Source: Castor canadensis
Lineage: Eukaryota > Chordata > Mammalia > Rodentia > Castoridae
Direction: 5' to 3'
Length of the DNA: 64,000 nt
Assembly (NCBI RefSeq): GCF_047511655.1
Contig: NC_133390.1
Location: 160,329,583 to 160,393,582, forward strand
Shown: one piece after another, positions 11,599 to 23,429 of the stretch
How the letters are laid out: each line of letters begins with the position of its first letter
Position numbering within the stretch: position 1 is the stretch's first letter
Notes under the pieces: generated by a model
Databases searched by the model: none
Seen by the model: the letters and a program-made list of their open reading frames with translations, nothing else
Told to the model about the DNA's origin: nothing
Program-made: the position numbers and the translations under genes

Positions 11599-14500
11599 CT
11601 GCAAAGAAGCCAAAAAATACATTTCAGTTAAATTCACATAAAATTTATTGGAAACTTAATGTATGGAAACTGAGCCAGATAGTGAAGGGCAATACAGTGA
11701 CAAATATAGGGTCTCTATCCTCAGGGAGCTAGCTGTAGAAAAGCCAGGTACACTATATCCACATTACCATAAGAAAATGGAGGTGTGTATAGCAAATAAT
11801 TTAGGACCAGAGGAGGTCAGGAAAAGCTATCAAGGAGTAATGTCAGTGTTACTTTGTGGATTCTTGAAAAGCAAAGAGGTTAAAAGCAGTGGGTATTTTT
11901 TGTCTTGGATTTACCACAACACAGTTCATGAGAGGTTTCTGTGGAATTTACATATCCAGAAACTCCCCCATCAACATACTTATTGTATGGGGGGAACAAA
12001 TCGTGTAACAGAAGTATCACCCTCAGGACCATGTGCTTGGAAGGACAGTTTGCATCCCAAAGATTATCAGATGTAGAAGTGTGTCTCCTCAAGCACACTT
12101 ACCAAGCTGTACTGACACCTTCTGGAGGCACTGGGTACTTTCATCCATAAAGGCTTGTAGCTGCTTCACTGATCCTTGCAGCTCATCCATCTGCAGACAG
12201 AAGACAGCCATGAGCTGCAGGGCTCCAGGGCCTCTTTGATGTTCCTCAAACCTGCTAGGCAGGTAGGCTGTCCAGGAGCTTTGAGCCTATTGCTCTTTCA
12301 GCCTAGAATGCTTATGCCAAACATTCTCTGTTGGCGCTTCCTGAACCACACTCCACTTTTTTCCAGCCTGCTCTATGCCCCAGGAGGCTGACTCCATGAC
12401 CTCTATTAACAGAATGCCCTGGTTGGGTGAGGTCTGACAAGAGCCCTAGGAAGAAAGGGGGAGGAAGCTTACTGAGGCCAAGGTATTTATTACCCAGACT
12501 TGTTCCCAGAAAGGTCATGTTCAGCTAGCTGCATCCCTCAAGTGTTCTCTCAGAACAGCAACTATGTGACTCTTGCCCCAGATGTCACAGTAATGGCTCC
12601 TTCCTCCAGGCCATGGGATAATAAGAGCGCTGAGCAAACCCATAGTTACATCACTAGTCCCTGTAGTTCTTGTCACCTTTACACACAGCCCCTGAAAATA
12701 AAGCTTTGAAAATTCCTGAATTATCTTATTTCCAATGTCGTCTGTTTCCTATTGATACCTGGACTGATGTCCTCATGGCTTACCTCCTCATTCCTTCAAG
12801 ATGCTGTAAAGTTGGCACCTGGCAGGACCTTCAAGAACTGCTCTATGGGGAGTAGGGGCAGGAGGAAGGGAGAGGTGGCCCAAACAATGTATACACATGA
12901 AAGTAAATGTAAAAACAATAAAAGAAAATATTAAAAAAAAAACAAATTGCTATACATAAAATAGCAACCTGTGGCCCTCTCTGTATTCTCTATACCCCTT
13001 ACACTGCCTTTCCATGTTTTTCCCAAAGTGGAATTAAATATTCTTCTTACATACACTCTCCAGATATTTTAATTTCCAAAGATAAAGCTGTAGTGTGAAA
13101 CTTGAACGTCCTCCACAAGCTCATATGCGAAAGGCTTGGTCAACCACTAGTGGCACTATTGGGAGGAGGTAGAACATTTAGGAAGTAAGTCACTGGGTGT
13201 GTGCCCCTAAAGGGGATTTTAGGACCCTGACCTCCTTTTCTTTCTTTTTGCTTCTCAGCCTCATGAGGGTAGCCACCATCATGTTCCACCATGACATACT
13301 GTGAGTGGCCTCAGGCCCAAAACAACATGACCAAACAACCATGAACTGAAACTTGTGAAAATATGAGCCAACCCAGGTGCCAATGGCTCACGCCTATAAT
13401 CCTAGCTACTTGGGAAGCAGAGAGCAGGAGAGTTTGAAACCAGCATGGGCAAATAGTTCAAGAAACCCTATCTCAAAAAATACTCAACATAAAAAAAGGC
13501 TGGCGGAGTGGCTGAAGTGGCAGAGTTCCTGCCTAGCAAGAGTGAGGCCCTGAGTTCAAGCCCCAGGATCATCAAAAAAAGAAAATGTGAGCCAAAATAA
13601 AGCTTTCCTCATCAGTTGATTATGTTAGAACTCTGTCACAGCAACGGAAAGCTGACTAACAAAGATGACAAGATAGCAAAGCTACACAGCTCAACCAAAT
13701 AAACCTGTAGCAACATACCACCAACTCCATACAATCAAAGACTTTGTTCTGGTTCTGCAATATTTTCTGGTAGTCAGGCTTTGTGTTAAGAACTTTGCTC
13801 TGGGAAGACCCAAGATATGTTGGATGATCCACTTTGACTTCTGAGATTTTAGTTTCAGTTGGTCCTCTAAAAACAAAACAAAACAAGAGCTTTCAAGGAA
13901 TTTTATAATTTTTTTCTGGACAAGATGTAAAAGATTAGCTCTGGAAAGAAACTCTTACATGGCTGAATCAAAATTCTTCTATTTACCCTAGGGCTTTGCA
14001 CTTACTTGAGCCATGTCTCCAGTCCATTTTGGTCTGGTTATTTTGGAGAAGGGTTCTTGCAAACTATTTGCTTTGGCTGGTCTTGAACCTATATCCTCCT
14101 CCCAATCTCAGCCTCCCAAGTAGCTTGTGAGGCACCAGTGCCCGGTTCCTTATGCTATAAGCTTTGACCTTCATATAGAGTATGTATGTGGCAAATAAAG
14201 TAACGGAAAACCATCACTGGATTAGAGTTTTTCATATCGTGTTTCTCAAAACTTTGCTACTGACAGAAAGCTTCTGTAATTAGGGGTTAGCTAACATTTT
14301 ATAGTTGGTTTTCTAGCTAAGATTCGGTTGGGAAAAAAGCTTAAAAATACTGGCTGAGCCAGGTGTGGTAGTGCACAAATGTAATCCTAGTACTTGAGAG
14401 ACTGAGGCAAAGCATCACAAGTTCAAGGCCAGGCTCTGCTACACCAAGTTCTAAGCCAGCTTACGTAGTGAGACTCTGCCTCAAAAAAACAAAATGAAGG

Positions 14501-17500
14501 GCTGGGGGAATGGGTCAAATGGTAGAGTAGGACTGCCCCCAAAAAATAAATAAATAAAAAGAAACAAAAAAATAAAGCAAAATACCAGCTTAGAGTTGGG
14601 CGTCATGGTGTATGCCTATAATCCTAGCACTCAAGAGCCTGAGGCAGGAAGATCATGAGTTCAAGGCCAGCTTGAGATGCCTAGTGAGACCCTGACTTAA
14701 AAAACAACAACAAAAAATGGCTCAGATGCTCAACTAAACCAAACTATCCAGTACTTTCCCACTTTCCTCTGCCTTCACAATCCAGGTAAAGATCTTCTCT
14801 TGCCTTATACACTCCTCCACCATTCTATTCTCTTCTATCTCCAGGGGTCTCTCTATACCTGCAGCTCAAAGGCCAGGTGCAAGGCACAATAAGCCTGCCT
14901 CTGTGAGGATGTGAAATGGCAGCCAAGGACACAGCAGACAGAGGTAGCTCTGTTCTTGGACTGAAAATAGTGATGCCAACTCTCTCTTCTTTCAAACTCA
15001 CTCTCCATTTATGGTCCAAGTATTAAGATACGCTTTATAGTCTTAAGGAGTTGACTGAACTGTGAGAAAGGATTCATCATTCAATTTGTACTAACAGACC
15101 TGAAATAAACTCAAATTAAATTCCACAAGGTAAAAAGGTAACTTCTTTCCAGTTCAAGAACTAACCTGGACATCTCTTCTGGTAGTGCCTCCTTCTGGTA
15201 ATGCAGCAAAAGCTGATCCCAAGTCTGACTTTCTAAAGAAAACCTACAGAATTGGAGGGTAAAATCCAGTTAGCTTTTGATCATCTATTCTGAATCACTT
15301 GAGGCAAAAATAAGAACATTAGCCATATGATCTGGTTACAAAATGTGAATAAAAAGGTCATTAAAGGATTAGAAGGTGGGAATGACTCAAAAAATACTAA
15401 TTTAATCCAACAAAATACAAGTCTTAAAATGAAATTAGCATTCTATTCTCTAGATTCCATCCTATGAAACTGGCCATCAGTACACTCTGTTCACAGCCTA
15501 TTAACTCCTAGTGCTGATATACTAATGCTGAGCATATGTTTACAAGACATTTTTCCCAGAGAGAAAACTTAAATTTCCCAACAAAGGTTCACTCATTTTC
15601 ACTTACTTGGTTATATACTCCTTCATCTCAGCCACTGATGTTTCCAGAGGAAAATCTGATGCTTTTCTGAATATAGATGAAATGAATATGAGTCTTTCAA
15701 GATATACTTGCATTTAATATGTCTTACTTAATTTCAGTGGCAATAAAACATGTTTATAACTTTAGCTTTCAACAAGTATTTATTCTTGGACTCTATTGCA
15801 CTTTTCTACTAAATAAAGGCTTTCTAAGTGATCTCTTTATGTTCCATTTCTTTTATCAATTCCAAGTCACACCATGGCCAGATTTGTCTTCCAAAAAATG
15901 TCCTTTAACTTTTTTTTCCTTGCATACAGATAAAAAGCCAAAACTCCTTAACATGGCACTTAGGGCTGCCTATGTTCTGGCTCCACCCAGCTCACCAACT
16001 TGGACTCCTACAGTGAAGCAACAGCCCAACTCAGCTGGATGATTAATTTTAGTAGAAAAGGAGGCACTGAAAATACCAAAATATCTCACATGTACTTGGG
16101 GCTCTACCTGGCAAAAACAAATTAGTAATGCCACAATTCCTGTTTTTCACCAAGGCCTATGACACAGCCTATACCATCTCTGGCTGAGATGTAGCAGCCG
16201 GTATTTAAATACAGTCCATTAAAGAGATGCAATGTTGTGCTAATAAATATTTCCTGATTAGAAAAGTCAATCCTAAGGACCTATGGAAAAGCAGACCTTC
16301 ATGAAGTGCAAACAAAGCTCATGGTGTAAGACCAAATGTATGATTTGTTGCAGGACAGAGATAGGGGGTTGAGGATGACAGCCCTCCTCCTGAAGAACTA
16401 CCAATTTAAGGGGTCGAAGTTTAAAATTTCCGCTAATATTCTTGCCTACCAAAGGCCAAAGAACATGAACTTCTCTCACCTAATAGGACTAGCAAAGATC
16501 TAAATAATGCTTTCCCCTCATCTTTCCATGGCTGTTCCTTCTTACCAAGTCTCAGTCCAAAGGCCAAATCATTAAGGATCTTCTCTGAACAATCTACCTC
16601 AAATTTCTCAAACCCCCCCCCAGTCACTGTCATATTTGCTGAATTCCTAGATTATCACTATCTGAAACTATAATTTCTGTATTTGACTGTTTCCTCTAGT
16701 ACAATGTATAACAAGAGGGACATTGACTAATTTATTATTAGTACCTAAAAACAGCTTTGTACGTAAGATGTTGGAAATATGTTTATCAATCAGATAAACA
16801 ACTATTTAATTATAATGAAGTCTTAATTCAGTCATAATTTAGAATAGAAGAGGAATTGTTCTTACTCTTTTGATTCTTCAAAACATTTTTGTAGAGTTCC
16901 ATCACTTTCCAGTCTGTCTGTAAAACGCTTCAATTCTTCAGAAAGAGAAGATGCTAAGGAGAACAAATTTATGTTGTAAAATTAAAAATACAAATTTTCA
17001 CAATGAACAGCTGGTTTCCCCATGACATTCTGGAATCCCATTCACCCAAAAGAGTGGTGTAGGTGTGCAGAAAGATTTATCTTCTTTCTCTAGTAAAGAA
17101 CTTATAATTGGTTTTATACTTGACTAGTGAAAAAGGCAGTTAAAAAGGTATATCTACACCATTTTTTTAGTTAAAAAGGTATATCTACACCATTTTTTTA
17201 AGAGATGTGAACTGTTGGCACTGTAAGGGAAAACATTACAGAAGCCAGGCAATAGGCAAGAATGTAACAAATACTGAAAGCAAATGAAAAATTATGGGAC
17301 TGAGGCTGGGGGCTTGGCTGAAATGGTAGAATGTCTGCTTAGCAAGCATTAGGTCCTGAATTCAAACTCCAGTACTGCAAAAAAAACAAATAAATGTATG
17401 TGGGGATCAGGTGAAAACATTCTCCAACAGGATTGAAAAAGTCCGCTATTATATTCAGGTGAAGAATGTAGGTGGGAACATTACGTTAATTAGCTATCAA

Positions 17501-20500
17501 AATAACCCATGCATACCTACTCTACAATGATGTGCACTTCTAACATAAACAATTTCAGCTGGCAAGAAAGCCTGAGTTCATAGTTTTTCTAGGTTATCTG
17601 ACATGGATGATTTTGAGTATTACTATAGATAACTGTGTAGTTAACACTATTAGAACAGCTATTTCCTAGAAAGTTGAAAAACTGGTTCCTAGTTATGGAA
17701 ACAGCCAAGATGCCCCACTACTGATGAATGGATGAAGAAAATGTGGTATTTATACACAATGGAATTTTATGCAGCCATGAAGAGAATGAAATGTTATCAT
17801 TCGCAGGTAAATGGATGGAATTGGAGAACATCATTCTGAGCGAGGTTAGCCTGGCCCAAAAGACCAAAAATCGTATGTTCTCCCTCATAGGCGGACATTA
17901 GATCAAGGGCAAACACAAGGGGATTGGACTTTGATCACATGATAAAGCGAGAGCACACAAGGGAGGTATGGGGATAGGTAAGATACCTAAAAAACTAGAT
18001 AGCATTTGTTGCCCTCAACGCAGAGAAACTAAAGCAGATACTTTAAAGCAACTGAGGCCAATAGGAGAAGGGGACCAGGAACTAGAGGAAAGGTTAGTTC
18101 AAGAAGAATTAACTTAGAAGGTAACACACACGCACAGGAAATCAATGTGAGTCAACTCCCTGTATAGCTATCCTTATCTCAACTAGCAAAAACCCTTATT
18201 CCTTCCTATTATTGCTCTCTCTCTTCAACAAAATTAGAAATAAGGGCAAAATAGTTTCTGCCGGGTAGCAGCAGGGGGAAGGGGGGAGAAATGACCCAAA
18301 CATTGTATGCACATATGAATAAAATAAAAATTAAAAAAAAAAACTGGTTCCTAGGCGAGAATATTTATAACTTTTATCACAGTGAAATGCTAATTCTTTA
18401 TTATATAAAGAGTTCCTATAAATTTATACAAAAGAGCAAATATCCCAGTTTTTAAGGCCAGGCTAGGCTACATAGTGAGTTCCAACCAGCCTGGGCTACA
18501 GAGTGAGACCCTGTTTCAAAAAAATAAATAAAAAAGAAAGAAGACACTACACAGAAAATAAAGTATAAATGACTCTAAAACAGCTTACCTTCCTCAAAAA
18601 TAAAAGAAACACAGATTAAAACTATAAAATATCTTCTATCACCTATCAAATACTAAGAAAATGTTAAAGTTAGATAAAAACTGTTGGTAAGAATGAAAAA
18701 ACAGGTAGTTGCACATATTGCTGGTGAGATAATAAACTGATACAATCTCTGAAGGCAATCTGGTAATTTCTATCATTTTATTTGACCTAGTTAGTTCTGA
18801 TTTTGGAATTTATCTTAATTTTATTTGCAAATTAAAACTAAAAGTCTTGTGTAAAAAAAAAAGTGCTCACTACACTATTCATCATAATAGCAAAAACTAA
18901 AAAAAAAAAAAACAAAAAACCCTAACAGCCCATCAGTAAAAGAACCAGTTAAATCAAATATAGTTTATTTATATAAGGGAATATTATATGGCTACAAAAA
19001 TGTCAAGGCAGCTCCATATATGTGATAAATTATTAGGTTAAGTCCAGCACAGTGGCTCACACCTATAATCAGAGCTACAAGAGAGATAGAGATGGAGAGG
19101 ATCATGGTTTCAGGACAGCCCAGGCAAAAGGTACGAGACCCCACATGTCTGTCATCCCAGCTATAAGAAAAGTATAAATAAGGAGGATCGTGGTCCAGAC
19201 AGGCCTGGGCATAAATGCAAGACCCTATCTCAAAAGTAACCAAAAGCAAAACAGGGCTGGGGTTGGGGCTAAAGTGGTAGAGTACCTACCCAGCAAGCAT
19301 GAGGCCCTGAGCTCAAACCCCAATACCACCAATGAATGAATAAACAAACAATTGAAAATTAGTAGATAAAAAAAAAAAGCCAAGTTTAACCTGGGGGGGG
19401 TAATAGCTCAGTGGTAGGTAAAATGCTTACTTGGTGTGCATTAAGCCCCTGGGCTTGATCCCCAGCACCCAGAAAAGCCAGAGTATAGAAGAACACAGAG
19501 TATCTCCTCATAATTCTAATGAGCATTTGGAAAAGCAGTATCTCTGCAAGGATGCACAAGGGACTGGTGGCCATAGTTGCTGAGATGAAGGGTTGGGGTA
19601 GAAGGATTACTTTTCACTTTCTCCTGAACTTCACAATCATATATACTTTTTTTTAAATCACCCTCACATTGTTATTATTATCCAATTAAAAAAAAAAAAG
19701 TCTGGTTTTATGATGCAGCAGCTCCTATAAATGGGGATCCTGCAAATGAGGCTTTGGCTGACCACAAGAGGGGTACAAGCCAGGGTCAAAGTACACTTGT
19801 CTATTCTTAGTAACTTACCTTTCTCTCTAAAACTTTCAAGATTGAAGCCCTTGGTGTCCTTTAGGAAAGGTTCAAGTTTCTGAACAGAGAACTAAATAAA
19901 GAAACATTTTCAGTACACCAACCAAAATTTTCCAGGTCAGTCCCAGTTCACCTAACTTATGCTGTTTACTGAACGTAAAACTAAACATGATTTAATTTTT
20001 TCACCTAAGACTTTTCACCTAAACAAATAAATAGATGAGGAAAAACTCTTGGTTACTCTATCCATTTTGATTTTTAACTCAGGAAAAAAAAATGGTCATT
20101 TAATTCACATAAATTACTTATCTAAACTGCTATAAGCACCATGAGCCGTGAAACAGTCTGACTTAAAAAAAACTATGTAACATACATATATCATATATTG
20201 GTTTAGCATATGATGGTTTACCATCACTTGCTGTCCATGCGCAGAAGATGCTCTACTGGGGAAATCTGTTAGCTGTTCAGTTAGCAACAGCAGTCACTCT
20301 GAGATTAGTAGAAAGCCTAGTCCAAAGAGAACTCAGCTGCTGGGATTAAATATGACTTTTAAATGAATCATGTGCTGGAGGTGTGGCTCAAGCGGTAGAG
20401 CAACTGCCTAGCAAACTTGAGGTCCTGAGTTCAACCCCAGTATCACCACCCCCCAAAAAAAACCCCTCATCTTTTAATCAGTTCATCACATAGCATTAGT

Positions 20501-23389
20501 ATCTCTTTGAAGTTGTCAAAGTAACAGTAAGCAACAACAAGGAAAGCATTTCCCAGTCCCAACAACCTCACCTGGAAACTGGAAAACAGGAGAGCACCAA
20601 GCCGTTTGCTTTCTGCTAAATTGACACCGATGGACTTGCTGAGCTCTGACATAAAACATCACATTTAAGAAACTGCAAACTTACACAGTTAACCAAGCAA
20701 CAAAACTGAAAAACTTCCTCCCCCTTGATGTACTCAATCCAGCTTAAGCAAGAAGCAGCATTCTCTGATTAAAAAGAGAATCTGAATTTTTCTGGATCAC
20801 TGGGGAATGAAGTTAACCTTTTTGTGCATCCAAACTTTTAAAAATGTTATTAGAATCCTTTTATGCATTGCATTAAAATCTTGTTTAAACAAGGTAGACA
20901 AAAAATAATTTAGCTTTCTGTGATTTGTATTCATCATTTGAAGAAAGGGGATGAGAACATTTGAGCAGACACTGCAATGTGCTTTAAATACACTGTCTGA
21001 AGAGTCTTCTTACAAATTCTATGAGCTCCATTTTACAGATAGGGAATCTAAAGCTAAGAGGGGAAATTATTTGAGGCCAGAGACTAAAGGCACCATGATG
21101 TCAGCCCAAGTTTGTCACCCAGAACTATTTTTCTCACTAGTAACATGCTGCCTCTCTGTAATGACCTAATGCATATTAATAGGTAAAGCCTGTTGAACAC
21201 TTGTTGCATAAAAGGCATTTTCTTCAATGCTATACACACCTCATAAAATTTTGAGGCAAGAATCTTATCAGTTCTATTTTGACAACCAAAAGGCAGAAGG
21301 CTGGGTAACGTAACTTGCTCAAGGTCACACGGTGAATAATGAGAATGAATTGAGTGGGCATTTTATATACTTTTCCCACTGAATCCTCAAGTGGCTATAA
21401 GATGGAGATATTATTTTTTCAATTATGTCCCTCTACAAGCAACTATTACATAGCAAAGGAAGTTTGTTTTGAAAAGTATGAGAGCTACACGTCTTTTTGC
21501 CCTCCAGCTTCACTTCAGCTGGCTACTGTGTTTTTAAAGTACTCTTGTCTCTTAATTCTTACTGCTGTTAGTCAAGAAAAACAGGACTCTTCCTGCCTAT
21601 AACCAAGGAAACCTGGCAGGAGACCAGAATAACTAGAAAACAAGCAATTTTACTACACTGGTGATTTCCTGTTAAGTCTAAATGCTCTGGAATAGAGAGG
21701 AAGGTAGGGCTAATCTCAGGGAGGTTACTAATGCTTTCGTGGCACATCTAGGAAGTCAAGCACATAAGCACTGTGGCAGCAATTTTCTGATGTGCTAATG
21801 ACTGCTTTTACTCAGATTTCCTTCTGCACATTAGACCACCTGGAAGTGCAATGAGCCCTTGAAAGTAACCACAACAATTAACATTTAAGGGCTTACTTAT
21901 TACATTATCTATTGATTCATTTGGTCCTCCCACAACCTGAGAGATAGGCATTACTTCACCCCTCAGTTTACTGAGAACCTTAAGGCAAAGGAGTTTAAAC
22001 TTAAGATTGCACTAGATTTTCCACCTCACATCCTGCACTTTGATGCTGAGAGAAAGTTAACCATTGTAAATTTGCAGAGAAAAAATTACACAAATCACAT
22101 TCAGATATGGCATCCTTAAAAACTATGACATCATTCTAATTTTTTTTTTCTTTATGGTGTCAAGGATTGGACCTAGAGCCTCACTCATGGTAAATGTGCA
22201 CTCAGCTATACCCTAGACCCACTTTAGATATTTTTATGTGCATCTACTCTCTGAGTCATTTCTAGTTAGAAAAATCTAAACTCAAACATCAACCCATCTA
22301 CCTCTGTTCCATTTTAGGATCTGAGGTAGAAATCCACAGGGAGGATTCTTTAAATATCTATCATTCTAGCTAGGGTTGAGTGTTGAACAATTAGCAATCA
22401 GAATGTCTGATATAATGTAAATAGCAGTAATACTGAACACTTACTAAGTGTGTGACATCAGTACTTACAGATGCAGAACATGCCCACATGGTAGGTAGAA
22501 TTACCTCCAATTTATAGAAGAGGAAACTGAGGCTCAGAGAGGTGATTTGTTCAAAGTAACACACCTAAAAAGTAGCAAGTCACATCTATTGCACTATAAT
22601 TTGGGTCCTTCCTCTCTGCCTCTCATTTGAGCTGTAATCTCTCTGTCTTATGCACACAGCATCCCACCTGTGATGCCCTGATGAAAGGGAGGCAGTGACT
22701 TCCGTCGGTTTATTTCTTTCATACTTGCTCGCCGCCATGACTGCCTCCTGTCTTGATGACGGACAAATTGTTCTTGAGGGGACAAATGAAAGGACCTCAA
22801 CTGAAGTCCTTCCTGGTGGCTGACACCACAACTTTCTCCCTTTTCCGGGCTAGAGTCAAGGTGACTTCTTTCCTTTGAAATGCTTTGAGTCATTGCCAGA
22901 GAGGTAGGTGATTTAGCAAACACTTCCACACAACTGAGACTTGATTGCAATTGATGATCACGAGTCTTGGCCGTCACTGCTTCCTCTTCTAGTATTTGTT
23001 ATGGAAAAGTCAAAATACAAAATCAAACTACCACAGCTAATTATCTGAGCAAAAAGGTGGAAAAGAAAATGTATGCCCCCACGAGGTGACATATACCTGT
23101 AGTCCCAGCTACTCAGGAGCCCGAAGCAACAGGACTAATTGAGCCCAGGAGTTTGGGACCAGTCTGAGTCCAAGACCAAAAGAAAGGAAAGAAGGAAGAA
23201 AATGTATGTCCCCAGATCATAGACACACCAAGGAATCATTTCTTCAAATACACGAATATAGGATTCCAAATCAACTAGGAGCCAGGAAAAATTTTTGCTA
23301 TAGCTCAGAAGCCTGAACCCAAGGCAAAGGTACAAAATCTCACTTTAATGCTTACCTTCTGAGATCTCTGATCTGCTCACAGAAGTCAT
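11495..23389 (-). CDS. DSN1: DSN1, MIS12 kinetochore complex subunit (complete CDS, 10 coding exons)
   Basis: The coding exons in transcript order are 23389-23356, 22988-22668, 20645-20572, 19891-19819, 16953-16866, 15666-15607, 15243-15166, 13866-13719, 12190-12103 and 11598-11495. All borders have GT/AG and the phases join without a break into 1068 nt, or 355 residues plus TGA; the human protein is about the same length. Recognised segments are the N-terminal basic phospho-region ([16 protein letters not shown], residues 95-110), the helical stretch [27 protein letters not shown], and the C-terminal [19 protein letters not shown] and ARKLL segments. DSN1 is a coiled-coil subunit of the MIS12 complex (with MIS12, PMF1, NSL1). 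It links CENP-C at the inner kinetochore to NDC80 and KNL1. Aurora B sites at S100 and S109 are retained in RRxS contexts. The ATG at 23389 is chosen because it begins the frame that stays open through all exons. Confidence 0.97.
12103..12190 (-). CDS. DSN1: DSN1 coding exon 9
   Basis: The acceptor CTGCAG|ATG and donor CTTG|GTAAGTG bound it. It encodes [19 protein letters not shown]... as a helical coiled-coil segment. Confidence 0.96.
12845..12940 (+). mobile_element. LINE-1 3' tail fragment
   Basis: The track 'gcccaaacaatgtatacaca' followed by 'caataaaagaaaatattaaa' resembles the ends of the three longer LINE-1 copies here. No duplication was found. Confidence 0.55.
13085..13660 (+). mobile_element. 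MaLR-like solo LTR, split by a SINE
   Basis: The two parts, 13085-13370 and 13595-13660, together read like a mammalian apparent LTR retrotransposon (MST/MLT-type) LTR. They include a CT-rich stretch, 'gagccaaaataaagctttcc' with a poly(A) signal, and a terminal 'gctgactaac'. The family is judged by eye only. Confidence 0.5.
13357..13594 (+). repeat. Dimeric SINE with target-site duplications
   Basis: The B1-like half (13372-13480) and ID-like half (13495-13580) are flanked by a 14-bp duplication, gaaaatatgagcca / gaaaatgtgagcca, at 13357-13370 and 13581-13594. It inserted into the older LTR. Confidence 0.9.
13719..13866 (-). CDS. DSN1: DSN1 coding exon 8
   Basis: It encodes [20 protein letters not shown]...[19 protein letters not shown], one of the best-conserved DSN1 blocks. 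The acceptor TTTTTAG is at 13868-13867 and the donor GTG|GTATG ends the exon. Confidence 0.97.
14038..14146 (-). repeat. B1-like SINE (antisense)
   Basis: Reversed B1 signature: 'ggctggtcttgaacctatat', 'ctcagcctcccaagtagctt'. Confidence 0.75.
14352..14570 (+). repeat. Dimeric SINE
   Basis: The B1-like half ('ccaggtgtggtagtgcacaa') is followed by a shortened ID-like half with an A-rich tail. Confidence 0.8.
14592..14712 (+). repeat. B1-like SINE
   Basis: It carries 'gtatgcctataatcctagca' and 'aggaagatcatgagttcaag', then an A-rich end. Confidence 0.8.
15166..15243 (-). CDS. DSN1: DSN1 coding exon 7
   Basis: It encodes [20 protein letters not shown]...EMSR, with acceptor TCTGTAG|G and donor CCAG|GTTAG. 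Confidence 0.96.
15607..15666 (-). CDS. DSN1: DSN1 coding exon 6
   Basis: It encodes [20 protein letters not shown]. The donor is CCAA|GTAAGT, so the exon is exactly 60 nt. Confidence 0.96.
16480..16780 (+). repeat. LINE-2-like fragment
   Basis: The track 'aagtctcagtccaaaggcca', then 'attaaggatcttctctgaac', resembles the 3' end of ancient L2 elements. Confidence 0.4.
16866..16953 (-). CDS. DSN1: DSN1 coding exon 5
   Basis: It encodes [28 protein letters not shown]. The acceptor is CTCCTTAG|C and the donor AAAGA|GTAAGA. Confidence 0.96.
17138..17199. repeat. Perfect 31-bp tandem duplication
   Basis: The unit beginning agttaaaaaggtatatctac and ending in seven T's occurs at 17138-17168 and again at 17169-17199 with no mismatch. 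Confidence 0.97.
17298..17392 (+). repeat. ID-like SINE
   Basis: It has 'ggcttggctgaaatggtaga' and 'caaactccagtactgcaaaa'. Confidence 0.88.
17677..18354 (+). mobile_element. LINE-1 3' end with target-site duplications
   Basis: The element body (17693-18338) starts in the ORF2 C-terminus; translated pieces correspond to the EFYAAM and [12 protein letters not shown] region. It ends in the shared 3' UTR and an A-rich tail. A 16-bp duplication, aaaaactggttcctag, flanks it at 17677-17692 and 18339-18354. Confidence 0.93.
18450..18536 (+). repeat. B1-like SINE fragment
   Basis: It contains 'gcctgggctacagagtgaga', then an A-rich tail. Confidence 0.75.
19041..19345 (+). repeat. Composite SINE (two B1-like halves plus ID-like half)
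   Basis: 'tggctcacacctataatcag' starts the first unit. A second B1-like unit follows near 19145 and an ID-like unit near 19253-19335. Confidence 0.8.
19393..19471 (+). repeat. ID-like SINE
   Basis: It reads 'aatagctcagtggtaggtaa' through 'gatccccagcaccca'. Confidence 0.8.
19819..19891 (-). CDS. DSN1: DSN1 coding exon 4
   Basis: It encodes [24 protein letters not shown], with acceptor TTATTTAG|T and donor AAAG|GTAAGT. Confidence 0.97.
20371..20464 (+). repeat. ID-like SINE
   Basis: It has 'gtgtggctcaagcggtagag' and 'cctgagttcaaccccagtat'. Confidence 0.9.
20572..20645 (-). CDS. DSN1: DSN1 coding exon 3
   Basis: It encodes [20 protein letters not shown] and continues with FSSFQ. The acceptor ATGTCAG is at 20647-20646 and the donor CAG|GTGAGG ends the exon. 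Confidence 0.97.
20646..22667 (-). other. DSN1: DSN1 intron 2 with MIR fragments
   Basis: The intron is mostly old sequence. MIR-type cores lie at about 20965-21150 ('ccattttacagatagggaat'), 21185-21350 ('ttgctcaaggtcacacggtg') and 22410-22600 ('gaggaaactgaggctcagag'). A reversed ID-like SINE lies at 22139-22221. Nothing gene-like is seen. Confidence 0.6.
22668..22988 (-). CDS. DSN1: DSN1 coding exon 2 (phospho-regulatory N-terminal region)
   Basis: The 321-nt exon encodes the disordered N-terminal region. It includes [20 protein letters not shown] and the basic stretch [19 protein letters not shown] with S100 and S109. The acceptor is ATACTAG|A and the donor ACAG|GTGGGA. Confidence 0.97.
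23072..23190 (+). repeat. B1-like SINE (diverged)
   Basis: It has 'cctgtagtcccagctactca' and 'gagcccaggagtttgggacc'. Confidence 0.6.
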
Positions 23390-23402
23390 TGTGGGTGGAG
23401 AA
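23356..23402 (-). CDS. DSN1: DSN1 coding exon 1 (start codon)
   Basis: This 47-nt exon has 13 nt of 5' UTR and the ATG at 23389. It encodes [11 protein letters not shown] with a split next codon. The acceptor is CTGTTTTCAG|T and the donor AGAAG|GTAAG. Confidence 0.95.
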
Positions 23403-23429
23403 CTGAAAACAGGAAAATGAGGTGATCTG

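Larger units (their letters stand above)
12191..13718 (-). other. DSN1: DSN1 intron 8 with repeats
   Basis: This intron between coding exons 8 and 9 holds a LINE-1-like tail near 12845-12940, a MaLR-like LTR (about 13085-13660) and a dimeric SINE inside that LTR. The 12.2-12.8 kb part shows no recognisable feature. Confidence 0.6.
16954..19818 (-). other. DSN1: DSN1 intron 4 with repeats
   Basis: This intron carries a perfect 31-bp tandem duplication, an ID-like SINE, a young LINE-1 3' end, B1 pieces and a composite SINE cluster at 19.0-19.5 kb. No additional exon is visible. Confidence 0.6.

Noticed and set aside
11449-11637. A different frame through the last DSN1 exon that would give a longer C-terminus
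   Set aside because: The spliced frame reaches its own TGA at 11495-11497 and gives the expected short C-terminus; the longer frame does not join exon 9.
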